Below are positions 7,656 through 12,503 of a stretch of 12,503 nucleotides of DNA, in pieces. Every line of letters begins with the position of its first letter. Position 1 is the stretch's first letter. The translations under genes were made by a program, and so were the position numbers. Location: positions 1 through 12,503 of the forward strand of contig CAZFER010000114.1 in the NCBI GenBank assembly GCA_964517495.1, in the 5' to 3' direction. This stretch comes from CAZFER01 sp964517495. Lineage in GTDB: Bacteria; Hinthialibacterota; Hinthialibacteria; Hinthialibacterales; Hinthialibacteraceae. The notes beneath the pieces are model-generated. The model was given only the letters and a program-made list of their open reading frames with translations, searched no databases and had not been told where the DNA came from.

Positions 7656-8141
7656 TTAAATATTAGAGATGGTGAATCCATCATGAGCGAACTCGATCCG
7701 CTCCACATAACGGGTTGAACCATCCACGGAAAGAGGGGGAATGGAAAACTTAATCGGGTATGCGTTTTCAAACCTGACACGCAATACACGTCGATTATTT
7801 GAATTACGTAAATCAATTTCAATTTCACGCCTTTGAAACGAGCCATCGATAACATCTTCTCGCCAATCGCGGATTTGACGATCAAAAACCCCATGTAATA
7901 CGAGGTTGGGATAACTCGTATCCCCACCACCGCTTAAGGGGGATTGGTTTTCGATTCCTTCCAGCATAAAGACACGGCCTAATTGGCTGATGCCTTTGAT
8001 ATCAATATCGATCGTTGTCAACTCCGGATAATCATCCGGATCATTCGGATCAAAGTCCGAGGTTTGAACCTGCGCCCACGTTCCCACAATTGCTATCACA
8101 AACAGTCCCGCCATTAAAAAGCCCCAATGTTTTCTTGTCAT
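7656..8141 (-). CDS. Sec-exported phage tail-tube-like protein (gp19 / TIGR02241 type)
   Basis: This 161-residue protein starts with a signal peptide (residues 1-23: RK, hydrophobic core, then TWA before QV), so it should leave the cytoplasm. After an acidic spacer (29-40), the rest follows the tail-tube pattern of phages and contractile injection systems. Matching elements are IDIDIKGI near 44-51, YPNLVLHG (77-84), DWREDVIDG (92-100), RREIEIDL (104-111), FENAYPIKF (124-132; usual form NAWPVKW) and VERIEFAHDGF (146-156; usual form ETLELAHEGF). The length suits one full domain. True tail-tube and Hcp proteins act without a signal peptide, which makes this version odd. No sheath, baseplate or tail gene is nearby. 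AAAGGAG lies 7 bases upstream of the ATG. The family match is made from motif memory and the function is unknown. Confidence 0.82.
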   Translation of the reverse strand: MTRKHWGFLMAGLFVIAIVGTWAQVQTSDFDPNDPDDYPELTTIDIDIKGISQLGRVFMLEGIENQSPLSGGGDTSYPNLVLHGVFDRQIRDWREDVIDGSFQRREIEIDLRNSNNRRVLRVRFENAYPIKFSIPPLSVDGSTRYVERIEFAHDGFTISNI

Positions 8142-8207
8142 TTAAATTCTCCTTTCAAATTGTACGTAACCTCAATCAGATTTACATTCAATTTAACTTC
8201 AATATCT

Positions 8208-8220
8208 TCAATAATATTGA
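8208..8220. promoter_or_regulatory. Perfect inverted repeat in the leader of the tail-tube-like gene
   Basis: TCAATA and TATTGA form a perfect inverted repeat around one A, 67 bases before the start codon and inside the probable 5' leader. Two further TTCAAT copies lie beside it (8187-8192 and 8198-8203), giving three direct copies in 26 bases. This could be an operator for an unknown regulator, but the region is AT-rich and chance is possible. Confidence 0.3.
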
Positions 8221-8272
8221 TTTTAGTCTTTTTCTCCCGTCCTTGTCCATATGACAGAGAAAAGCGAGATTC

Positions 8273-8281
8273 ATTATACCA
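8273..8281 (-). promoter_or_regulatory. Extended -10 promoter for the tail-tube-like / repeat-protein pair
   Basis: On the minus strand this reads TGGTATAAT, a perfect -10 hexamer with the extended TGn motif. No good -35 is present at 16-18 bases, which is typical of extended -10 promoters. Transcription would start near base 8266, leaving a leader of about 125 bases before the ATG at 8141. The stretch between the peptidase stop and the next start (8142-8322) holds this promoter and the leader and no gene. Confidence 0.5.
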
Positions 8282-8322
8282 CAATACGGAATCCGATTTT
8301 TCATGATAAGAATGAGCAAACT

Positions 8323-9585
8323 TTAATGAATGTTTGAAAAGGGCAGGGGGGGGATAGGTTTTTTCTGTTTATAAGGGTTTTGTTCCCGTGTTATTCCTAT
8401 GGTGTCCGGAAATTCATCCCGTATCAAGCTGCCATCCTCCCGTGTATGCGCTCTCACATCCATATGCACATAAGGGGTTTGCACATAATCGCCTCGTTCC
8501 CAAAAATCATGGTGATAATAGGTAAATGCACCACCCACCATACTGCGATCTTCTTTCAGCAAATGATTATCCAGCTTATCAACATAGCTGCGTAATTTCC
8601 GTGCATCACCAATATCGATCTTTCCATCTCCGTTAAGATCATCGATCACCCAATCGTGGTTTTCATCCACGATAAAATCCACTGCCCGGCCATACATATG
8701 GCTGGAAAAAGCGCTCTTCAAGCTCTTTTTGCCGTCTTTATCACGAGCCGTCAGGTTATAATTAGGCGAACGATAGAGGTATATAATGTTGAATTTCGTA
8801 ACTTTTACCCCTTCGCTATTCATCAAACGCTTCAGTAAATCTATTTTTTTCAACACCTTAGGGTGAATTGCGATGTATCGTGGATAGTTTAAATCCTTAA
8901 AGCGTGGATCAAGGTCAAAATCACCCAAACGGTAATTATCAAACACATTCAAGAAAAAGGTTTCCGACGTGACTTTATAATAAAGCGATGGCGGTGTATA
9001 AGCCTCCATATTGTTCTTAATCCTGCTGGGAATGGTGGCTTTGTTCAGATCCTTTGGATCGGTAGGATCGGGATAGGTCCCAATCGGAAATTGATTGATA
9101 TACCCACTCATTTTATTCCCCACATCAACGGGGAAGAGGCACTTCATCTGCGCCTGAAATGGGATTTCTATTTCAGGCTTGGCGGCTTCAAACAATCCAG
9201 TTTTTTTAGGAGGGAGATACTTTAACGAACCCTCCACTTTAATCGTTTGTACTCCCGATGATGCATCCTTCCAATAACATCGGTCATTCTTGGTTTCAAT
9301 TTTTCCTGAACTCACCGACCACTTAAATTCTGTTGGAGCAGGAAGATAGCCTTCGGGGATTTTTTCGCTTGGTTTGACTTCGCATTGAAATGCCAAAGGT
9401 TTGTCAACAAACGTAACCAGCAATACCTCACCTTTAAATGGATTATTAGTACACTCTAATTCGGTCTTAGCTGATAAGGTAACCGGATCAATATTATTTT
9501 GCGCCTCATTGGCATAGGTGAGTAAAAACAAACCCAAAAAACCAACAGCGGAAAGGCACAATAAGATTATACCAATTGTTTTCAT
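8323..9585 (-). CDS. Exported M15-type zinc peptidase with dockerin-like loop
   Basis: The 420-residue protein begins with a membrane-anchor or signal segment (residues 4-25). The N-terminal part to about 155 is beta-rich, with an Ig/PKD-like stretch (FKWSVSSGKI at 87-96) and four Cys (45, 68, 103, 149) that could form disulfides. The C-terminal half carries M15 peptidase motifs: YRSPNYN (271-277), SSHMYGRAVD (294-303) and YVHMDVR (372-378), with likely zinc ligands H296, D303 and H374. M15 enzymes cut peptidoglycan stem peptides, usually as D,D-carboxypeptidases or L,D-endopeptidases. Between the second and third motifs lies DLNGDGKIDIGDARKL (316-331), a dockerin/EF-hand-like calcium loop. 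ATG 9585 is preferred to 9669 because the signal segment begins there, a GAGGG lies 10 bases upstream, and the longer form would nearly reach holB. The exact substrate is unknown. Confidence 0.82.
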   Translation of the reverse strand: MKTIGIILLCLSAVGFLGLFLLTYANEAQNNIDPVTLSAKTELECTNNPFKGEVLLVTFVDKPLAFQCEVKPSEKIPEGYLPAPTEFKWSVSSGKIETKNDRCYWKDASSGVQTIKVEGSLKYLPPKKTGLFEAAKPEIEIPFQAQMKCLFPVDVGNKMSGYINQFPIGTYPDPTDPKDLNKATIPSRIKNNMEAYTPPSLYYKVTSETFFLNVFDNYRLGDFDLDPRFKDLNYPRYIAIHPKVLKKIDLLKRLMNSEGVKVTKFNIIYLYRSPNYNLTARDKDGKKSLKSAFSSHMYGRAVDFIVDENHDWVIDDLNGDGKIDIGDARKLRSYVDKLDNHLLKEDRSMVGGAFTYYHHDFWERGDYVQTPYVHMDVRAHTREDGSLIRDEFPDTIGITREQNPYKQKKPIPPLPFSNIH

Positions 9586-9652
9586 GACAACATTTCCCTC
9601 AACAATTATATGAATTATGAATATATATCCATCGCTCAATAGTATTCCATTG

Positions 9653-9660
9653 ATTATAAT
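9653..9660. promoter_or_regulatory. Possible bidirectional -10 element between the peptidase gene and holB
   Basis: ATTATAAT is self-complementary, so a perfect TATAAT is read on the plus strand (9655-9660) and on the minus strand (9658-9653). On the plus strand transcription would begin near 9667, about 20 bases before holB. On the minus strand it would serve the peptidase gene with a leader of about 60 bases. No convincing -35 box was found on either strand, and another minus-strand TATAAT lies at 9610-9605. The intergenic stretch is very AT-rich, so this is tentative. Confidence 0.35.
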
Positions 9661-9686
9661 AACACGCAAGTTAAAGTTTCCGTATC

Positions 9687-10742
9687 ATGAGTGAGGAAAT
9701 AATTTCCCCACATTATGCGAGCAAGCCAATGCCCTGGAATCAAGTCGAGTGTCATCCCCACGTCAAACAGATTCTTTTAAGCCTAATTGCCGCTGAGAAA
9801 ATGGGTGGCACCCATTTGATTTACGGTCCCCCTCAGGCTGGCCAATTAGCCGTGGCCGAGGCGATCGCCCTTACCCTTAATTGCCAAAACCAATCGAATG
9901 ATTTTTGTGGCCAATGCATCAATTGCAGACGGATCATCGAGCGCCAATTTCCCGATGTTTTTGTTCTGCACCCTTCTGAGGATTGGGATAAACCCGAGCG
10001 AAAAGGTCAGGATTATAGCATCGACCATATGCGTATGGTGCAGGAATATGCTCAATCGCTCCCTTATGAAAGCCAATATAAAATCTTCATTGTTCAGGAC
10101 GCCCACCGGATGCAGGATCCCTCCGCTAACAGCTTGTTAAAAATCTTGGAAGAACCCCATCCTCATGTGGTTTTTTTGTTGCTTACAGACAATATCTTTC
10201 GAATCCTCCCAACGGTCATATCACGTTGCAACAAGATCCGGCTGTTGCCCCTCGATACTCAATCCATGATCCAAACTTTATCCAACGAAATGCCCCCGGC
10301 TATGGCGGAAACTCTGGCACGCGCCTCAGGTGGTATTCCCCAACAGGCTCGTGATTATTTTAATGAGAATTTTATTGAATATCGCGATGAGATGCTGAAT
10401 ATTCTCATTCAAATCAACAAGAACAAATCAGTTATATCGGAGGTTTCTGAAAACTGGGCCAAAAAGGGCAGGGATACAATTCGTCAGCATTTGAATATCA
10501 TCATCACCCTGTTGCGCGATGCCCTTTTGCTCAAGCAAGGCTGCCTAAACGGTCCTTTCTTTAATCCGGATGCGATTGATACATTGATGACATATAGTGA
10601 TTCTTTAACACAGGAGGGCTTATTATGTGGAATGGAAAAGCTGATTCAACTGTTCGAAGGGCTGGACCGGAATATCAATATTCCTCTTCAACTCGTTGAT
10701 GCGTTTATGGAGATTTATAGCCCTCAATCGTCTGTGATATAA
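9687..10742 (+). CDS. holB: DNA polymerase III delta-prime subunit (clamp-loader)
   Basis: Delta-prime is the stator of the clamp loader that opens the sliding clamp on primed DNA. The 351-residue protein has the AAA+ layout: a P-loop position GPPQAGQ (47-53), a four-Cys zinc module (Cys66, 74, 77, 80), the Walker-B-like IFIVQDAHRM followed by SANSLLKILEEPHP, and the clamp-loader TVISRC motif (176-181) with the conserved Ser-Arg-Cys. The P-loop Lys is replaced by Gln53, so ATP binding is unlikely. Delta-prime of E. coli is also a non-ATPase, while the Lys is kept in gamma/tau, and this supports delta-prime over dnaX. A C-terminal helical region completes the expected length. No strong ribosome site precedes the ATG at 9687, so the exact start is less certain than the identity. 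Confidence 0.93.
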   Translation: MSEEIISPHYASKPMPWNQVECHPHVKQILLSLIAAEKMGGTHLIYGPPQAGQLAVAEAIALTLNCQNQSNDFCGQCINCRRIIERQFPDVFVLHPSEDWDKPERKGQDYSIDHMRMVQEYAQSLPYESQYKIFIVQDAHRMQDPSANSLLKILEEPHPHVVFLLLTDNIFRILPTVISRCNKIRLLPLDTQSMIQTLSNEMPPAMAETLARASGGIPQQARDYFNENFIEYRDEMLNILIQINKNKSVISEVSENWAKKGRDTIRQHLNIIITLLRDALLLKQGCLNGPFFNPDAIDTLMTYSDSLTQEGLLCGMEKLIQLFEGLDRNINIPLQLVDAFMEIYSPQSSVI

Positions 10743-10863
10743 ATTAATACATCCCATGCGCTTAAAGGTAGGCAAAAACAGAACATTTTATTATACTACC
10801 TAAAACAGGCGATACTTATTGTAATCACAAGATATAACGTATATATATACAGAGGATAAAAAC
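10743..10863 (+). promoter_or_regulatory. Intergenic region, probable promoter of the DUF5989-MFS pair
   Basis: These 121 bases are AT-rich and hold no gene. TATACT (10792-10797) and TATAAC in the second half are possible -10 boxes, but none has a well-spaced -35. AGGTAG (10766-10771) and CTACCT (10796-10801) are inverted repeats with a 24-base loop, too weak to call a terminator for holB. An AGAGGA ribosome site (10851-10856) precedes the next gene by seven bases. Confidence 0.3.
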
Positions 10864-11016
10864 ATGGTTGAATTGTTAAAAGAATTCAGTGCATTCCTGA
10901 TGGAACGAAAGAAATTTTGGCTTCTCCCTATCGTCATCATCATGGTGATGCTGGGTGGGTTGATCGTCTTGACCCAATCATCCGCTATTGCGCCATTTAT
11001 TTATATGATGTTCTAA
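10864..11016 (+). CDS. DUF5989-type small membrane protein
   Basis: This 50-residue gene is easily missed because of its length. It encodes an amphipathic basic N-terminus (KEFSAFLMERKKFW, residues 6-19), one membrane helix (about 20-37) and the ending SSAIAPFIYMMF. That layout, with an RKKFWLLP entry, a GG in the helix and an APFIY-x-x-F end, matches what I recall of the DUF5989 family, whose members are about 50 residues and mostly found beside SxtJ-type membrane proteins and carbamoyltransferases. Neither partner is seen here; the next gene is a nucleoside permease. AGAGGA stands seven bases before the ATG. Function is unknown. The identification is from memory of the family and would need a profile search. 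Confidence 0.8.
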   Translation: MVELLKEFSAFLMERKKFWLLPIVIIMVMLGGLIVLTQSSAIAPFIYMMF

Positions 11017-11119
11017 CACGGTGTGCTGATTCCGTTTGGATTTATCATAGATACCAGCCGATTCTTCGATTATTTCGGGTGGTATGTGACTCTATTTTTC
11101 TGTTTGTTAGGAGGATGTG
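11017..11119 (+). other. Spacer with an open frame continuing after the DUF5989 stop
   Basis: Between the DUF5989 stop and the MFS start, the same frame stays open past base 11119. It encodes a hydrophobic segment (IPFGFIIDTSRFFDYFGWYV, then TLFFCLLGG). There is no good ribosome site for a start inside it; GTG at 11023 is the first candidate. It may be non-coding, a decayed second small gene, or a read-through tail. It ends with the strong AGGAGG (11109-11114) of the MFS gene. Confidence 0.3.
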
Positions 11120-12424
11120 ATGTCGACTTCCCTGCGTGTTCGTCTCAGTGTGATGATGTTTTTGCAATATATGGTTTGGGGATTGTGGTTTATTAAACTC
11201 GGGAGTTACTTGCCCCATATTGAGATTACGGGCTATGCAATGGGGAACATTTTCATGGCCTTTTTCCTGGCCTTTTTGGTTTCCCCTTTTATTGGCGGTC
11301 AGTTGGCCGACCGCTATATGCCCTCTCAAGTGGTCATGGGGATTGCGCATATCATTGGTGGTGGATTATTGGTGTATCTCGCTGATATCCAGGATTATAA
11401 TACCCTCTGGTGGATTATGTTTGTGTATGCCCTGTTTTATGCTCCCACCTTGGCGCTGAGCAATTCCATCTCCTTTCATAACTTGGAAAATCCAGATAAA
11501 AGTTTTGGCCCGATCCGTGTTTGGGGAACCATCGGTTGGGTTATGGCTGGCTTGCTCCTGACTTTCTGGTGGAGCCAAATCGATCCATTCACGATGAACT
11601 GGAGTGAGATACTTGAACTTCCCGAGAGTCAACAAGCAGCCCAAAAAGCCTCTTATGTGACAACTGAAAGTTGGCTCTTTACCTTGGCGGGTGTAGTTTC
11701 GATTGGACTTGGCATTTACTGTTTCTTCCTCCCCCATACACCGCCCAAAAAAGAAGCCGAAAATCCCTTCGCCTTTTTAAAAGCCATTTCGTTGTGCAAG
11801 AATTTTAACTTTGCGTTCTTCATTATCCTTTCGTTTATTGTGGCAACCGAATTGCAATTCTTTTACATCCTCACCCCCCCTTATCTTGAAAGCAACTTAA
11901 TCAATATTTCACCTGAAAACACCTCCGCTTACATGAGTATTTTTGCTCAAGGGGCAGAAGGAGTAACTTTATTATTGGTATTACCCTTCGCTTTGAGTAA
12001 ATTGGGGCTACGCAAAACCATTGCCATTGGGATTATTGCCTGGCCCATACGCTATGCCATTTTCAGTCTTGCCTATCCCGTTTGGTTGGTGATCCTTTCA
12101 CTTGCTTTGCATGGAATTTGTTATGTCTTCTTCTTTATCGCTGGCCAGATGTTCGTTGACCGTGTTGCTCCCAAGGATATTCGTGGATCCGCCCAGGGGC
12201 TTATCTTTATGGTAACCTTTGGCGGCTTGGCCGCGGGAAGCATGTTTGTGGGATGGGTCACTCAAATATTCACCATTCAAGTCGATGGACAGAGTGTGGT
12301 GCAATATCAATGGCTATTCTTACTGCCATGCGTTCTAACGGTATTATGTGCAATTGCATTCATGATTTTCTTTAAAGAACCTGAAAAAGTAGAAGAGGAA
12401 ATAAAGGAAGAGATAACCACATAA
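11120..12424 (+). CDS. MFS nucleoside permease-like transporter (NupG/XapB type)
   Basis: The 434-residue protein has about 12 membrane helices and the pattern of the nucleoside:H+ symporter family. Features shared with E. coli NupG from memory are FLQYMVWGLWFIKLGSYL (14-31; NupG has FLQFCLWGSW..LGSY), GGQLADRY (59-66, the loop 2-3 motif), APTLALSNSISF (108-119) and GPIRVWGTIGWVMA (130-143; NupG has PPIRIWGTIGF). It would import nucleosides with protons across the inner membrane, but other substrates are possible in distant members. The C-terminus is a short charged tail (EPEKVEEEIKEEITT). ATG 11120 is preferred because AGGAGG lies 5 bases upstream, while GTG 11117 has a spacing of only 2. 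The gene follows the small DUF5989 gene by about 100 bases and is likely transcribed with it. Confidence 0.9.
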   Translation: MSTSLRVRLSVMMFLQYMVWGLWFIKLGSYLPHIEITGYAMGNIFMAFFLAFLVSPFIGGQLADRYMPSQVVMGIAHIIGGGLLVYLADIQDYNTLWWIMFVYALFYAPTLALSNSISFHNLENPDKSFGPIRVWGTIGWVMAGLLLTFWWSQIDPFTMNWSEILELPESQQAAQKASYVTTESWLFTLAGVVSIGLGIYCFFLPHTPPKKEAENPFAFLKAISLCKNFNFAFFIILSFIVATELQFFYILTPPYLESNLINISPENTSAYMSIFAQGAEGVTLLLVLPFALSKLGLRKTIAIGIIAWPIRYAIFSLAYPVWLVILSLALHGICYVFFFIAGQMFVDRVAPKDIRGSAQGLIFMVTFGGLAAGSMFVGWVTQIFTIQVDGQSVVQYQWLFLLPCVLTVLCAIAFMIFFKEPEKVEEEIKEEITT

Positions 12425-12437
12425 TGCGATTTCCGTC

Positions 12438-12459
12438 GCGGGGAGGGCAAGTCTCCCGC
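12438..12459. repeat. GC-rich hairpin after the MFS gene (terminator or REP-like element)
   Basis: GGGAG (12441-12445) pairs with CTCCC (12453-12457) around a 7-base loop, and GC/GC extends the stem with one bulged G. The whole stretch 12425-12503 is clearly richer in G and C than the neighbouring genes. No T run follows on the plus strand, so a classical terminator is not well supported. It may be a copy of an interspersed palindromic repeat cut by the window end. Confidence 0.4.
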
Positions 12460-12503
12460 CGAGCCGTTTCAACTCATCCTACTGGCTTGATCCGTCTTCG
12501 GGC

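Noticed and set aside
8317..8336. CAAAC/GTTTG inverted repeat around the peptidase stop codon as a terminator.
   Set aside because: The stem has only five AT-rich pairs with a ten-base loop and no adjacent T run of useful length.
8346..8353. Run of eight G (eight C in the coding strand) near the 3' end of the peptidase gene, a possible phase-variation tract.
   Set aside because: Slippage would alter only the last few residues after the catalytic domain, so no on/off switching would result. The run is explained by consecutive Pro codons.
9687..10742. Reading the AAA+ gene as dnaX (gamma/tau) and not delta-prime.
   Set aside because: The P-loop Lys is replaced by Gln, the length is that of delta-prime, and the C-terminal extension typical of tau is absent.
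12424..12503. Open frame starting at the ATG that overlaps the permease stop codon and running off the window.
   Set aside because: Only about 26 codons are visible, it has no ribosome site at proper distance, the peptide is Arg/Ser-rich, and the DNA looks like a GC-rich hairpin repeat.

Overview
The window comes from an uncultured-looking Gram-negative bacterium. An envelope efflux system and several Sec-exported proteins imply two membranes, base composition is moderate to AT-leaning, Shine-Dalgarno sites are clear, and the tRNA gene has no encoded CCA end. One exported protein has a Thr-Pro linker and another a dockerin-like calcium loop. Such features are common in poorly cultured lineages of the Poribacteria / Omnitrophota / Hinthialibacterota / PVC type, but I cannot assign a phylum from this sequence and give that only as a weak inference. 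No transposase, integrase, rRNA or CRISPR array is visible, and every stretch without a gene is under 200 bases.

Left part (1-5262, minus strand). A tRNA-Arg(UCG) gene with its own promoter is followed by a compact efflux operon read leftwards: a TetR-family repressor, a periplasmic adaptor (membrane fusion protein) and an RND inner-membrane pump. The three genes overlap by 8 and 4 bases, so translation is probably coupled. The promoter in front of the repressor holds a perfect inverted repeat (TACCG-AA-CGGTA), a good candidate for autoregulation of the whole operon. No outer-membrane channel gene is present.

Middle part (5263-9585). A tRNA-dihydrouridine synthase on the plus strand converges on a set of three exported proteins on the minus strand. 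In transcription order these are an M15-type zinc peptidase with a dockerin-like loop inside its catalytic domain, a small Sec-exported protein whose body matches the phage tail-tube / gp19 family, and a repeat protein (five to six propeller-like repeats, a Thr-Pro linker and a C-terminal domain). The last two are 44 bases apart and share an extended -10 promoter with a leader of about 125 bases. The Sec-exported tail-tube-like protein paired with the repeat protein is the most unusual content of the window.

Right part (9586-12503, plus strand). A DNA polymerase III delta-prime subunit (holB) is followed by a 50-residue membrane protein of the DUF5989 type and a nucleoside-permease-like MFS transporter (NupG type). 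The window ends in a GC-rich stretch with a hairpin, which may be a terminator or an interspersed repeat cut by the window edge.
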